Below are positions 1 through 8,680 of a DNA stretch of 64,000 nucleotides, in pieces. Under the pieces are notes generated by a model. That model was not told the origin of the DNA. It saw only the letters and a list, made by a program, of their open reading frames with translations, and ran no database searches. Source of the DNA: Nocardioides guangzhouensis (GTDB lineage: Bacteria; Actinomycetota; Actinomycetes; Propionibacteriales; Nocardioidaceae). The DNA is taken from positions 1 to 64,000 of the forward strand of contig NZ_SDKM01000001.1 of the NCBI RefSeq assembly GCF_004519545.1. The letters run 5' to 3'. Position numbers and translations under genes: made by a program. The stretch's first letter is position 1. Every line of letters starts with the position of its first letter.

Positions 1-110
1 AGGGCTTGACGATCCATAGGAGCGTCCCGCCGAAGTGCCCCCTCTTGATGGCCGAGGTGCCCCTTCTTGATGCCCGAGTGCCGGGCTTGCGGACGGCCCT
101 CAAGTTCAGG

Positions 111-186
111 CACCTCGAAGCACAGTTCCGGGCACCTCGAAGCGCAATTCCGGGAACCTCGAAGCGCAATTCCGGGCACCTCGGCG
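111..186. repeat. 22-bp tandem repeat, three units plus a partial unit
   Basis: Units start at 111, 133 and 155 with core CACCTCGAAGCGCAATTCCG (the first unit has CACAG instead of CGCAA, the third begins AA). A truncated fourth unit starts at 177. The array lies just 3' of the response regulator gene that ends at 195 on the minus strand. No coding role is visible. Confidence 0.8.
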
Positions 187-194
187 GGGCGGGG

Positions 195-866
195 TCAGCG
201 GAGGCGGTAGCGGCGCTCCGGGCGGCCGGCGCCGCCGTACTTGAGGCGGACCTCGACCTGACCGTGGTTGACGAAGTGCTCGAGGTAGCGGCGGGCGGAG
301 ACGCGCGAGATGCCGACCACCTCGCAGCACTCGGCGGCGGAGAGCTCCTCGGCACCGCCGAGGGCGGCCAGCACCGCGTCGGCGGTCTCGGGGCTGAGGC
401 CCTTGGGCAGTACGGCGGGGCGCGTGGTCACCACCGGCGCGAAGACCGCGTCGATGTCGTCCTGTGCGGCGGGTTCGCCCTCGGCCAGCGCCCGGTGGGC
501 GGCGCGGAAGGCCTCGAGGCGGGCGCGGAGGTCGTCGTACTCGAACGGCTTGACCAGGTAATGGGCGGCGCCCCCGGCCGCGGCCGCGCGCACGGTCTCG
601 GCCTCCCGGGCCGCGGTCACCATCACCACGCCGGTGTCGTCGCCGTCGGCACGCAGCTCACGGAGCACCTCGATGCCGGTCCGGTCGGGCAGGTGTACGT
701 CGAGCAGCACCAGGTCGGGACGCAGCCGGCGGATCTCCGCCAGTGCGGCCTCGCCGGTGGCCGCGACCCCGACCACGCGGAAGCCGGGGGTGCGGTCCAC
801 GAACTTCGTGTGGATGCCCGCGACCATGAAGTCGTCGTCGACCACGAGGACGGTCAGGTCGGTCAT
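195..866 (-). CDS. CitB/DpiA-family response regulator
   Basis: A 223-residue two-component response regulator. The receiver domain has the acidic cluster Asp10-Asp12, the phosphoacceptor Asp56 in the LLDVH context, and the conserved lysine in LVKPF. The C-terminal part carries a short helix-turn-helix of the type found in regulators paired with citrate or C4-dicarboxylate sensors (family knowledge). Its ATG overlaps the stop of the kinase gene by 4 nt, so the two are translationally coupled. The divergent tctCBA operon suggests it controls tricarboxylate uptake; this is inferred from context. Confidence 0.9.
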   Translation of the reverse strand: MTDLTVLVVDDDFMVAGIHTKFVDRTPGFRVVGVAATGEAALAEIRRLRPDLVLLDVHLPDRTGIEVLRELRADGDDTGVVMVTAAREAETVRAAAAGGAAHYLVKPFEYDDLRARLEAFRAAHRALAEGEPAAQDDIDAVFAPVVTTRPAVLPKGLSPETADAVLAALGGAEELSAAECCEVVGISRVSARRYLEHFVNHGQVEVRLKYGGAGRPERRYRLR

Positions 867-2551
867 CGGACGGGTCCCCGGTTGGTCGGCTGGTCGGTCG
901 GCTGGGCAGGGGTGCGGTCGGTCGCGGTGCGCGGCAGGCGCGCGGTGAAGACCGCACCGCGGTCATTGTGCACCGACACCGCGCCGCCCCGGCGCTCGCA
1001 CACCACCTGGACCAGCGCCAGCCCGACCCCGCGCCCGCTCGCGTCGCTCGGCTTGGTGGAGTAGCCGCGGCGGAAGAGGTCCGCCGCGTTCTCCGGGGGT
1101 ACGCCGGCACCGGAGTCCGCGACCTGCACCAGCACCAGGTCGTCCCCGTCGTCCCGCAGCCGCACCGACACGGTGGCGCCACCGGCCGCGACCGTGGCAT
1201 CGACCGCGTTGTCGACCAGGTTGCCGAGCACGGTGCCGACGTCGGCGGCGAGGTCCGGGTCCAGCCGGGGCAGGCAGGTGTCCTCGGCGAGCTCGATCCC
1301 GATCCCCCGCTCGGCGGCAAGACTCACCTTCGCGATCAGCAGCGCCGCGACCGCCGGGTCGTCGACCCGGGAGGTGACCGCCTCGGTGATCTCGGCCCGC
1401 CGGCGGGTGACGGCACCGATCCACGCCGACAGCTCGTCGTACTCCCCGAGCTGGATCAGCCCGGAGATCGTGTGCAGCTGGTTGTTGAACTCGTGGGTCT
1501 GGGCGCGCAGCGTCTCGGTCACGCTCTCGCGGGCGCTCAGCTCGGACTGCATCGCGAGCAGGTCGGTGCGGTCGCGCAGCGTGGTCACCGTGCCGACCAC
1601 GCGACCCGCGTCGCGCACCCGGTTGCGGTTCAGCACCAGCACCCGGCCACCGACCACCAGCACCTCATCGCGTACGTCGTCGCCCGCGGCCAGGGCGTCC
1701 GCCACCCGCGGCTCGAGCCCGAGGTCGGAGACCCGCCGCCCGGCACCGTCGACGTCGAGCCCGAGCAGCTCGCGGGCGCTGTCGCTCATCACCGTGACCG
1801 TCCCGTCGGGGGCCACCGCGACCACCCCCTCGCGGATCGCGTGCAGCACCGCCTCGCGCTGGTCGGCGAGGGCACTGATCTCCTCCGGCTCGAGGCCGCG
1901 GGTACGCCGTTTGATCAGCCGGGCCAGCAGCCACGAGCCGGCCACGCCGAGCGCGAGCCCGAAGCCCAGGAACGTGACGAGATCGGGGAGCACCCCCCGC
2001 GCCCGGGCCCCGAGCGTCGGGTAGCTCTCCGCCACCATGGCGATCCCGATCAGCTGCCCCCGGTCGCCGATCACCGGCACCTGCGCGGCGATCGACCGCT
2101 CCCCGCGGTCGTCGACGTCCCCGGTCCACGCCCGCAGGTCCTGCACGGTGCTGTCGCCGAGGTCGATGCTCTCGCCGTTCGCGGTCGGGTCGACGGACGC
2201 GACGATGGTGCCGTCGGGGCGGGCGAGGTAGACGGCGCTGGCACCGTAGATCGTAAGCGTCCGGGCGGCGTACGACGCGAGCGACTGCGGCGGGGCGGGC
2301 TCGGCGAGGCCGGTGCGCACGCCCCCGGTGCCGGCCAGGTTCTCGGCCGCAGCCCGGAGCCGCGCGCCGCGGGTGTCATGGAAGTCGGCGTCGGCCTGCC
2401 GCACCGAGACCACGCTCGACACGGCCAGCACCGCCAGCAGCACCGTCACCTGGAGGACCAGGAACTGGCCGGCCAGCGAGATGCCCCGGCGCCGCGGTGA
2501 CCACAAGTTCCACAACCTCCATTGCTTTCCCAAGCGTGACGGCCGCCACAC
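863..2551 (-). CDS. CitA/DcuS-family sensor histidine kinase
   Basis: About 562 residues from a GTG start. A first membrane helix spans residues 26-47, an extracytoplasmic sensor domain follows, and a second helix lies near 187-212. A PAS-like region (about 225-330) precedes the phosphoacceptor box with His353 in the HEFNNQLH motif typical of CitA/DcuS kinases. A C-terminal HATPase domain has the N box and the GRGVGLAL G box. The start is uncertain because no clear ribosome-binding site is seen; a TTG about 15 codons downstream is possible. Only about 50 bp separate it from the divergent tctC. The ligand is probably citrate or a related tricarboxylate (inferred). Confidence 0.9.
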   Translation of the reverse strand: MWRPSRLGKQWRLWNLWSPRRRGISLAGQFLVLQVTVLLAVLAVSSVVSVRQADADFHDTRGARLRAAAENLAGTGGVRTGLAEPAPPQSLASYAARTLTIYGASAVYLARPDGTIVASVDPTANGESIDLGDSTVQDLRAWTGDVDDRGERSIAAQVPVIGDRGQLIGIAMVAESYPTLGARARGVLPDLVTFLGFGLALGVAGSWLLARLIKRRTRGLEPEEISALADQREAVLHAIREGVVAVAPDGTVTVMSDSARELLGLDVDGAGRRVSDLGLEPRVADALAAGDDVRDEVLVVGGRVLVLNRNRVRDAGRVVGTVTTLRDRTDLLAMQSELSARESVTETLRAQTHEFNNQLHTISGLIQLGEYDELSAWIGAVTRRRAEITEAVTSRVDDPAVAALLIAKVSLAAERGIGIELAEDTCLPRLDPDLAADVGTVLGNLVDNAVDATVAAGGATVSVRLRDDGDDLVLVQVADSGAGVPPENAADLFRRGYSTKPSDASGRGVGLALVQVVCERRGGAVSVHNDRGAVFTARLPRTATDRTPAQPTDQPTNRGPVR

Positions 2552-2600
2552 GGCCGACCAGCATCAGCATGTCGCATCCCCGCACGAAGCAGGAGCAGAG

Positions 2601-3620
2601 ATGACCTCCCGCCCACGCCGCACCAGGAACCGCCGGCCCGGCACGGCCCGCTGGTCCTTGGTGCTGGCCCTCGTCCTCACCGCCTGGCTGTCCGCCGGCT
2701 GCGGCGTCACCCGCGGTGACGAGGGCAACGACATGACGATGATGATCCCGAACAGCCCCGGCGGCGGCTACGACCAGACCGGCCGGGCCGCGGTGTCGGT
2801 GCTGGAGCGGGACAAGATCCTGGACGGGTCGTTCGAGGTCACCAACGTCATCGGCGCCGGCGGCTCGGTCGCGATGACCCGGCTGATGAACGCCGAGGGC
2901 GACAACCACATGATGATGACCGCCGGCCTCGGCGTGGTCGGCTCGCTCTACTCGTTCGGCGTCGACTACAAGCTGCAGGACGCCACCCCGCTCGCCCAGC
3001 TGATCGAGGACCAGGAGGGCGTGCTGGTGCCGGCGGACTCGCCCTACAAGACGATCGACGACTTCCTCGCCGCGTGGAAGAAGGACCCGGGCGGCATCGC
3101 CGTCGGTGGCGGCTCGTCGCCCGGCGGCCCCGACCACCTCTTCCCGATGCAGCTCGCGAGCGCGGTCGGCATCGACCCGCGGAAGGTCCGCTACGTGTCC
3201 TACGACGGCGGCGGCCCGCTCACCAGCGCCCTGCTCGGCCACAAGATCAAGGTCGGCTTCTCCGGCGTCGGCGAGTTCGAGGGTCAGATCGAGGCCGGCG
3301 AGCTGCGGCTGCTGGCGGTCTCCGGCGACGAGCGGCTGACCAACGACGGGGTCGAGGACGCGCCCACCCTGCAGGAGTCCGGCGTGGACCTGACCTTCAC
3401 GAACTGGCGCGGCGTGCTGGCGCCGCCCGGGATCTCCGAGGAGCGCCGGCAGCAGCTGATCGGGCTGCTCGAGGAGATGCACGACAGCCCCGAGTGGCAG
3501 CAGGCCCTCGAGGACAACGGCTGGATCGACGCGTTCAAGACCGGTGACGAGTTCACCGCGTTCCTGGAGGAGCAGGACGCCCGCGTCGCGGACACCCTGA
3601 AGGAGCTGGAGCTGCTGTGA
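2601..3620 (+). CDS. tctC: Tripartite tricarboxylate transporter substrate-binding lipoprotein TctC
   Basis: Extracytoplasmic solute receptor of a TTT-family transporter, 339 residues. The start is ATG at 2601 behind AGGAGCAG. An N-terminal Arg-rich region and hydrophobic segment (18-32) end in lipobox LSAGC with Cys34, so it is probably membrane-anchored. The [12 protein letters not shown] motif near the N terminus and the [11 protein letters not shown] loop are characteristic of the family. It is followed by tctB with a 4-nt overlap (GTGA). The substrate is inferred as citrate or another tricarboxylate from the family and the linked CitAB-like regulators. Confidence 0.92.
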   Translation: MTSRPRRTRNRRPGTARWSLVLALVLTAWLSAGCGVTRGDEGNDMTMMIPNSPGGGYDQTGRAAVSVLERDKILDGSFEVTNVIGAGGSVAMTRLMNAEGDNHMMMTAGLGVVGSLYSFGVDYKLQDATPLAQLIEDQEGVLVPADSPYKTIDDFLAAWKKDPGGIAVGGGSSPGGPDHLFPMQLASAVGIDPRKVRYVSYDGGGPLTSALLGHKIKVGFSGVGEFEGQIEAGELRLLAVSGDERLTNDGVEDAPTLQESGVDLTFTNWRGVLAPPGISEERRQQLIGLLEEMHDSPEWQQALEDNGWIDAFKTGDEFTAFLEEQDARVADTLKELELL

Positions 3621-4141
3621 GCACCATCGACACCACCCCCTCCGTCCCGGACACCGGGCCGCCGCGGCAGGACCGCGCGCAGTACGGCCTGGCCGCGCTG
3701 CTCGCGGTGGTCGGCGCGTTCACCGTGTACGACGCGAGCACGCTCGAGGTCGGGTTCGCCGACCCGGTCGGCCCTCGCCTCTTCCCGTACGTCGTCGGCG
3801 CGGCGCTGCTGGTCCTCGCCGTGCTGCTGGTGGTCGCGACCGCCCGCGGCGACGTCGCCGAGCCCGAGGGCGGCGAGGACGTCGACCTCAGCGCCAAGCC
3901 GGACTGGGTCACCGTCACCAAGCTGGTCGGCGTGATCGTGTTCGTGATCGCGACCGTGAGCTGGCTCGGCTGGGCGATCAGCGGCGCGGCCCTGTTCGCG
4001 GCCTCCGCCTGGTGCCTGGGCAGCCGGACGCCGTGGCGCGACGGCCTCGTCGGCCTCGTCCTCGCGGTCGCCAGCTGGTACGCCTTCTACGTCGGCCTCG
4101 GCATCCCGCTGACGCCCGGAGTCCTGGACGGGGTGCTCTGA
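3617..4141 (+). CDS. tctB: Tripartite tricarboxylate transporter small subunit TctB
   Basis: The 174-residue small membrane subunit. It starts with GTG overlapping the tctC stop, and its own TGA overlaps the ATG of tctA. Four hydrophobic segments are visible (about residues 27-42, 52-72, 97-115 and 118-165), matching the four-helix topology of TctB. The motif [13 protein letters not shown] near residue 52 fits the family. It is needed with TctA for sodium- or proton-coupled uptake (family knowledge). Confidence 0.9.
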   Translation: MSTIDTTPSVPDTGPPRQDRAQYGLAALLAVVGAFTVYDASTLEVGFADPVGPRLFPYVVGAALLVLAVLLVVATARGDVAEPEGGEDVDLSAKPDWVTVTKLVGVIVFVIATVSWLGWAISGAALFAASAWCLGSRTPWRDGLVGLVLAVASWYAFYVGLGIPLTPGVLDGVL

Positions 4142-5679
4142 TGGACAGCCTCGGTCTGCTCTGGGACGGCTTCCAGGCCGCCTTCACCCCCATGAACCTG
4201 ATGTACGCCGCGATCGGGGTGCTGCTCGGCACCTTCGTCGGCGTGCTCCCCGGCATCGGCCCGGCAATGGCGATCGCGCTGCTGCTGCCCGTGACCTACG
4301 GCCTCGAGCCGGTCCCGGCGTTCATCATGTTCGCCGGCATCTACTACGGCGGCATGTACGGCGGCTCCACGACGTCGATCCTGCTCAACACGCCCGGCGA
4401 GTCGGCGTCGGTGATGACCGCGCTCGAGGGCAACAAGATGGCGCGAGCCGGCCGGGCCGCGCAGGCCCTGGCCACCGCCGCGATCGGCTCGTTCGTCGCG
4501 GGCACCATCGGCACCATCCTGGTCGCGTTGTTCGCCCCGGCCCTGGCCGACGTGGCCGTCGACATCGGCGCCCCGTCGTACTTCGCGATCATGGTGCTGG
4601 CCCTCGTGATGACCGCGGCGGTGCTCGGCTCGTCACGGCTGCGCGGCTTCATCGCGCTGTTCCTCGGCCTCACCATCGGCCTGGTCGGCCTCGACCTCAA
4701 CACCGGCCAGCCGCGGCTCAGCTTCGGCGTCCCCCAGCTCGCGGACCGACTGGACATCGTGGTCGTCGCGGTCGGCATCTTCGCCCTCGGCGAGGCCCTC
4801 TGGGTGGCCGCGCACCTGCGCCGGCGGCCCCTGGACGTGATCCCGGTCGGGCGCCCGTGGATGGGCCGCAGCGACTGGCGGCGCTCGTGGGGCCCGTGGC
4901 TGCGCGGCACGGCGTACGGCTTCCCGTTCGGGGCGATCCCCGCCGGCGGTGCCGAGATCCCGACGTTCCTGTCCTACGTGACCGAACGGAAGCTGGCGAG
5001 GACCGACGAGTTCGGCAAGGGCGCGATCGAGGGCGTGGCCGGTCCGGAGGCCGCGAACAACGCGTCCGCCGCGGGCATGTTCGTGCCGATGCTGGCGCTC
5101 GGGCTCCCGGTCACCGCGACCGCGTCCGTGATGCTGGCCGCCATGCAGGGCTACGGCATCCAGCCCGGTCCGCAGCTGATGACCGACCAGTCCGACCTGG
5201 TGTGGACGCTGCTGGCCAGCCTGCTGATCGGCAACGCGCTGCTGCTGGTGCTGAACCTCCCGCTGGCCCCGCTGTGGGCGAAGCTGCTGCGCATCCCGCG
5301 CCCGCAGCTGTACGCCGGGATCCTGTTCTTCGCCTGCCTCGGTGCCTACACCAGCAACCTCGACCCGTTCGACATCGCCCTGCTTCTGGTCTTCGGCCTG
5401 CTCGGCGTGATGATGCGTCGCTTCGGGCTGCCGGTGCTGCCGCTGATCCTCGGCGTGATCCTCGGCCCGATCATGGAGACCAAGCTGCGCGAGGCGCTGA
5501 CCATCTCCGGCGGCGACCTCTCCACGCTGTGGAGCGAGCCGCTGGCGGTCGTGGTGTACATCGTGATCGCCTTGCTGCTGGTCGTGCCGCCGCTGCTGCG
5601 CCGGACCCGTCCCGGGCTCGACGAGCGGATGCACGAGGTGATCGACGAGCGCGACGACAAGGAGCTGGTGGAGCGATGA
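4141..5679 (+). CDS. tctA: Tripartite tricarboxylate transporter large permease TctA
   Basis: The 512-residue large integral membrane subunit with about 11-12 hydrophobic helices. The start is ATG at 4141 in the TGATG junction with tctB. Family signatures are [17 protein letters not shown] near residue 40, [20 protein letters not shown] near 75 and the second conserved half containing [16 protein letters not shown] and GPEAANNA. It forms the translocation pathway for the substrate delivered by TctC. A charged tail follows the last helix, and its stop overlaps the start of the UspA gene. Confidence 0.95.
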   Translation: MDSLGLLWDGFQAAFTPMNLMYAAIGVLLGTFVGVLPGIGPAMAIALLLPVTYGLEPVPAFIMFAGIYYGGMYGGSTTSILLNTPGESASVMTALEGNKMARAGRAAQALATAAIGSFVAGTIGTILVALFAPALADVAVDIGAPSYFAIMVLALVMTAAVLGSSRLRGFIALFLGLTIGLVGLDLNTGQPRLSFGVPQLADRLDIVVVAVGIFALGEALWVAAHLRRRPLDVIPVGRPWMGRSDWRRSWGPWLRGTAYGFPFGAIPAGGAEIPTFLSYVTERKLARTDEFGKGAIEGVAGPEAANNASAAGMFVPMLALGLPVTATASVMLAAMQGYGIQPGPQLMTDQSDLVWTLLASLLIGNALLLVLNLPLAPLWAKLLRIPRPQLYAGILFFACLGAYTSNLDPFDIALLLVFGLLGVMMRRFGLPVLPLILGVILGPIMETKLREALTISGGDLSTLWSEPLAVVVYIVIALLLVVPPLLRRTRPGLDERMHEVIDERDDKELVER

Positions 5680-6065
5680 GCGGGATCGTGGTGGCCTGGG
5701 CCCCCAACGAGTACGGCGCGGCCGCGCTCGAGGCGGGCCTGGTCGAGGCCCGACGGCGCGGGACGTCGGTGGTGCTGGTCAACGGCACCCGCGGCGACCG
5801 GCTGGTCGACGACCGGTTCGCCTCCGACGGGCAGATCGGCTCGCTGGAACGGCAGCTGGTCGAGGCAGGCGTCGAGCACGAGGTGCGGCAGACGATGGGC
5901 GAGGACATCGCCGACCAAGTGCTGTCCGTGGCCGAGGAGATCGGCGCCGAGCTGGTCGTGATCGGGCTGCGCCGACGCTCGCCGGTCGGGAAGCTGATCA
6001 TGGGCAGCACCTCGCAGCGGGTGCTGCTCGGCGCCCACTGCCCGGTGCTCGCCGTCAAGCCGTAG
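5676..6065 (+). CDS. Universal stress protein (UspA) family protein
   Basis: 129 residues, a single Usp domain. The start is ATG at 5676 overlapping the tctA stop by 4 nt, making it the last gene of the tct operon. The C-terminal glycine-rich segment [20 protein letters not shown] resembles the nucleotide-binding G-x2-G-x9-G(S/T) loop of ATP-binding Usp proteins. A Usp protein next to a secondary transporter is a recurrent arrangement, so a regulatory role on transport is possible but not shown by sequence. Confidence 0.88.
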   Translation: MSGIVVAWAPNEYGAAALEAGLVEARRRGTSVVLVNGTRGDRLVDDRFASDGQIGSLERQLVEAGVEHEVRQTMGEDIADQVLSVAEEIGAELVVIGLRRRSPVGKLIMGSTSQRVLLGAHCPVLAVKP

Positions 6066-6070
6066 CCACC

Positions 6071-6170
6071 GCCGGTCGAGGGAGGTCGCTCTGCGACCGT
6101 CTCGAAGCCGAGGGCCCCGCTGGCTCCTTGGTTTCGAGACGCTCGCTGGCGCTCGCTCCTCAACCAGCGG
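6071..6170. repeat. REP-like long inverted repeat, copy 1
   Basis: Left arm 6071-6109 (GAGGTCGCTCTGCGACCGTC, then TCGAAGCC) and right arm 6130-6170 (GGTTTCGAGACGCTCGCTGG, then CGCTCGCTCCTCAACCAGCGG) are imperfectly complementary around a CCTTGG-type centre. The same element recurs at 7122-7221 and a half copy lies inside a coding sequence at 11300-11372. I recall this as a dispersed intergenic repeat of Nocardioides-like genomes. Confidence 0.85.
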
Positions 6171-6252
6171 AGCTGGCGCTCGCTCCTCAACCAGCGGAGC
6201 TGGCGCTCGCTCCTCAACCAGCGGAGCTGGCGCTCGCCCCTCGACCGGCGGA
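6145..6252. repeat. 27-bp tandem repeat, four units
   Basis: Units begin at 6145, 6172, 6199 and 6226, each GCTGGCGCTCGCTCCTCAAC followed by CAGCGGA. The last unit is diverged (CCCCTCGACCGG). The array is an amplification of the right arm of the REP-like element at 6071-6170. The 283-bp gap between the UspA gene and the DUF4386 gene is filled mostly by this repeat material. Confidence 0.88.
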
Positions 6253-6348
6253 GCAAGAGGACGTGTGGCGTCCTCGTGGTGGCCTTTCGCCTCTGACCTC
6301 ACCTCGGCATCCGTAGCACGATGCGGATCGAGTGGAGGTGCGTGGACC

Positions 6349-7092
6349 ATGTCATCCGTCAAGTCGCATCCACCTCGGGTCCAGGGAGATTCCCCGTCCA
6401 CCAGCCGCGTCCGTGAGCACCGGGCAGCGGCCACCACGGCAGGGATCCTCTACATCGTCGGGACGGTGGCCGGCGTCCTCAGCAAGGTCGTCCTGGCGTT
6501 CCCCGTGCAGAACGCGGACGACCCGCTCGGCTACGCCGCGGACCACTCCGGTGCGGTCGCGACAGGGGCACTGCTCGTGCTGGTCATGGGTCTGTCGCTC
6601 GCGTTCGTCCCGGTGGTGCTCTTCCCGGTGCTGCGCCGGGTCGACGAGGTGCTGGCGACGGGCTACCTGATCATCCGGGGAGCGGTCGAGACGACCACCT
6701 ACGTCGTCGTCGCCATCGCCTGGCTGCTGCTCGTGCCCCTGGCCGAGACCATGGCGGCCGGATCGGGCACGGCCTCACCGGAGGGCGTGCGCCTGGGCAC
6801 CCTCGTCGTCGACTCCGAGGGCGCCAGCGTCGTCATGTCCCTGGTGTTCTGCCTGGGCAGCGCCCTCTTCTACGTCCTGCTCTTCCGCTCGCGCATCGTC
6901 CCCCGCTGGATCACGGTGTGGGGGTTCGCGGGGATCCCGCTGTACGTCGCCGCCTACCTGCTCGCGATGTACGGAACCGTGGGCATCGACTCGGCCGCGG
7001 TGAACCTGCTCTGCCTGCCCCTGGCCGTGCAGGAGATGGTGCTCGCGGTCTGGATGATCGCCCGGGGCTTCCGCCCGTCTGCCGTTGGTTGA
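6349..7092 (+). CDS. DUF4386-type membrane protein
   Basis: 247 residues with about six transmembrane segments and a hydrophilic N terminus of some 25 residues. The start is ATG at 6349 with GGAGG at 6334. The pattern of TAGILYIVGTVAGVLS in the first helix, the later VLFPVLRR and the region around RSRIVPRWITVWGFAGIPLY matches DUF4386 proteins. The function is unknown. It stands alone between two copies of the REP-like element; codon use resembles its neighbours, so recent transfer is not indicated. Confidence 0.8.
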   Translation: MSSVKSHPPRVQGDSPSTSRVREHRAAATTAGILYIVGTVAGVLSKVVLAFPVQNADDPLGYAADHSGAVATGALLVLVMGLSLAFVPVVLFPVLRRVDEVLATGYLIIRGAVETTTYVVVAIAWLLLVPLAETMAAGSGTASPEGVRLGTLVVDSEGASVVMSLVFCLGSALFYVLLFRSRIVPRWITVWGFAGIPLYVAAYLLAMYGTVGIDSAAVNLLCLPLAVQEMVLAVWMIARGFRPSAVG

Positions 7093-7100
7093 CGTCGCCC

Positions 7101-7221
7101 GCTGGTTGAGTAGCCGCTCGCCCGCTGGTTGAGGAGGTCGTTCTGCGACCGTCTCGAAACCGAGGCCCCGTCGGCTCCTTGGTTTCGAGACGCTCGCTGG
7201 CGCTCGCTCCTCAACCAGCGG
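7101..7221. repeat. REP-like long inverted repeat, copy 2
   Basis: Left arm 7122-7161 and right arm 7181-7221 are imperfectly complementary and nearly identical to the copy at 6071-6170. Upstream, 7101-7109 and nearby carry one or two additional truncated GCTGGTTGAG left-arm starts, showing local amplification as in copy 1. It sits between the 3' end of the DUF4386 gene and the terminator of the tRNA unit. Confidence 0.85.
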
Positions 7222-7233
7222 AGAGCGAAATGC

Positions 7234-7267
7234 ACGAAGGGCCCGGTCTGACGACCGGGCCCTTCGT
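7234..7267 (-). terminator. Strong hairpin after tRNA-Glu
   Basis: A perfect 15-bp stem (ACGAAGGGCCCGGTC at 7234-7248 pairing with 7253-7267) with a 4-nt loop. It begins only a few bases beyond the 3' end of tRNA-Glu on the minus strand, so it most likely ends the tRNA transcript. No strong U run follows, as is common in actinobacteria. Confidence 0.88.
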
Positions 7268-7270
7268 GGT

Positions 7271-7346
7271 TGGTACCCCCGACCGGATTCGAACCGGCGC
7301 TACCGCCTTGAGAGGGCGGCGTGCTAGGCCACTACACAACGGGGGC
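7271..7346 (-). tRNA. tRNA-Glu (CTC anticodon), CCA encoded
   Basis: On the minus strand the acceptor GCCCCCG pairs with CGGGGGT. The anticodon stem CCGCC/GGCGG closes a loop CTCTCAA with anticodon CTC, and the T loop is GGTTCGAATCC. The sequence continues A-CCA, so the 3' CCA appears encoded. The first pair is G-U. It decodes GAG, the dominant Glu codon in this GC-rich genome. Confidence 0.96.
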
Positions 7347-7428
7347 TTCTGCTGCTTGCACAGCGGGCGAAACTCTAGCCAACGCTGGAGATTCGCAGCA
7401 AATCGCGGGCGGTGTGACCGCGATCTCG

Positions 7429-7500
7429 CTGGGATACAAGGACTCGAACCTTGACTAACTGAACCAGAATCAGTCGTGCTGCCAATTACACCATATCCCA
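7429..7500 (-). tRNA. tRNA-Gln (CTG anticodon)
   Basis: The acceptor TGGGATA/TATCCCA starts with a U-A pair, the anticodon stem ACTGA/TCAGT closes a TTCTGGT loop with anticodon CTG, and the T arm contains GGTTCGAGTCC. The discriminator is G and CCA is not encoded. It lies 82 bp upstream of tRNA-Glu on the same strand. In actinobacteria tRNA-Gln is normally charged by GltX then amidated by GatCAB (known biology). Confidence 0.96.
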
Positions 7501-7555
7501 TTGGATTGGTCCGGAATCCCGCCGTCGAGGCGGCCCGCCGGACCGAGGGGAAACC

Positions 7556-8680
7556 TTACACGCGCCCCCGGGAGGCCGCCAAAACGACCGGATCCGCGGT
7601 CCTGGAGAGCCCCATCATGCGTGCCGTGGCGAGGGTCAGGCCGAGGAAGACGAGGCTCTGCGTGAGGGTCACCGGGATGCTCCACCAGCTCCCGCCGGAG
7701 GGCGTCAGCGCCTCCCCCATGTCGCCGAACGCGAGCGCGAGGCCGAAGGCCAGCCAGTTGTTGAGCACGTGCATCGCGATGCCCGCCTCGAGGCCCCCGG
7801 TGCGCACGACCAGGATCCCGGCGACCACGCCGAACGCGAACCGGTCGAAGAACACCGGGGCGCTCTGGGCACCGTGGGCGAGCGCGAACAGCAGCGCCGG
7901 CCCCAGCACCGCGACGTACGTCGGGAAGAAGCCGCCGAAGGCCTGCGTGAGGTAGCCGCGGAAGGCGTACTCCTCCCCCGCGGCCTGCAGCGGCGTCAGG
8001 AACAGCACGACCAGCGCGAACTGCTTCGCGGTGTCGTCGAAGGCGTTCGGCGTCATCGAGACCTCGCCCCCGGCGGCGGTGGTGGTCGGCAGCAACGCGC
8101 TGACCAGCATCGTCGCGATCAGCGCCACGAACGACAGCCCGAGGCAGGCGAGGAAGAACCTCCAGCGCATCCGTGGGAACACCGAGGTCACCCAGCGCGG
8201 CTTGAGCCCGTGCAGCGTCCGGGTGATGAACCAGACGATCGGGATCAACGCCGCCAGCGCGAGGTTGATGAACGCCAGCCCGGTCGGGGTCGGGTCGCCG
8301 AGGTCGAGCAGCCGCATCAGCTCGTCGACCGGGTGCGGCTCGCCGCGAGCCACGAGGACCGCCAGCAGGGCGACCTGCAGCACCGCGGGAACCGCGAGGA
8401 TCGTGAGCAGGCCGAGGGAGACGATGCCGACCAGCGGCCGCCACCAGCCGGGGTGCCCCGCGCGGTGCAGCTGGTGGTACTCCAGCGGCGGCAGGTCGCC
8501 GTCCGGCCCGGTGCCCCCCGGCTGCACGGGGTACGCCGGGTAGGACTGCCCGCGAGGAGGGCCATAGGACTGGCCGTACGACTGCCCGTACGGCGCGGGC
8601 TGCCCGTACGGCGCGGGGCCGCCCGTCGGCTGCCCGGGAGGCGGGCTGGCGGGCTGCTGCGGCGCGGGAGGCTCGGTCAT
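7556..8680 (-). CDS. CPBP-family intramembrane metalloprotease
   Basis: 374 residues. The first about 65 residues are a Pro/Gly/Gln/Tyr-rich cytoplasmic tail with repeated PYGQ units. About eight membrane segments follow. The CPBP (Abi) signatures are present: EEYAFRG (Glu236-Glu237, Arg241), FALAHG (His269) and HVLNN near the C terminus, which form the predicted metal site. Its ATG overlaps the gltX stop by 4 nt, and it precedes tRNA-Gln and tRNA-Glu. The substrate is unknown; family members act in CAAX-type processing or bacteriocin self-immunity. Confidence 0.92.
   Translation of the reverse strand: MTEPPAPQQPASPPPGQPTGGPAPYGQPAPYGQSYGQSYGPPRGQSYPAYPVQPGGTGPDGDLPPLEYHQLHRAGHPGWWRPLVGIVSLGLLTILAVPAVLQVALLAVLVARGEPHPVDELMRLLDLGDPTPTGLAFINLALAALIPIVWFITRTLHGLKPRWVTSVFPRMRWRFFLACLGLSFVALIATMLVSALLPTTTAAGGEVSMTPNAFDDTAKQFALVVLFLTPLQAAGEEYAFRGYLTQAFGGFFPTYVAVLGPALLFALAHGAQSAPVFFDRFAFGVVAGILVVRTGGLEAGIAMHVLNNWLAFGLALAFGDMGEALTPSGGSWWSIPVTLTQSLVFLGLTLATARMMGLSRTADPVVLAASRGRV

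Noticed and set aside
6145..6252. Possible CRISPR array (four regular repeats)
   Set aside because: Repeats are directly adjacent with no spacers and no cas genes are near; they derive from one arm of a REP-like element.
7271..7500. tRNA genes as integration sites for a genomic island
   Set aside because: No integrase, direct-repeat attachment site or composition change is seen beside them.
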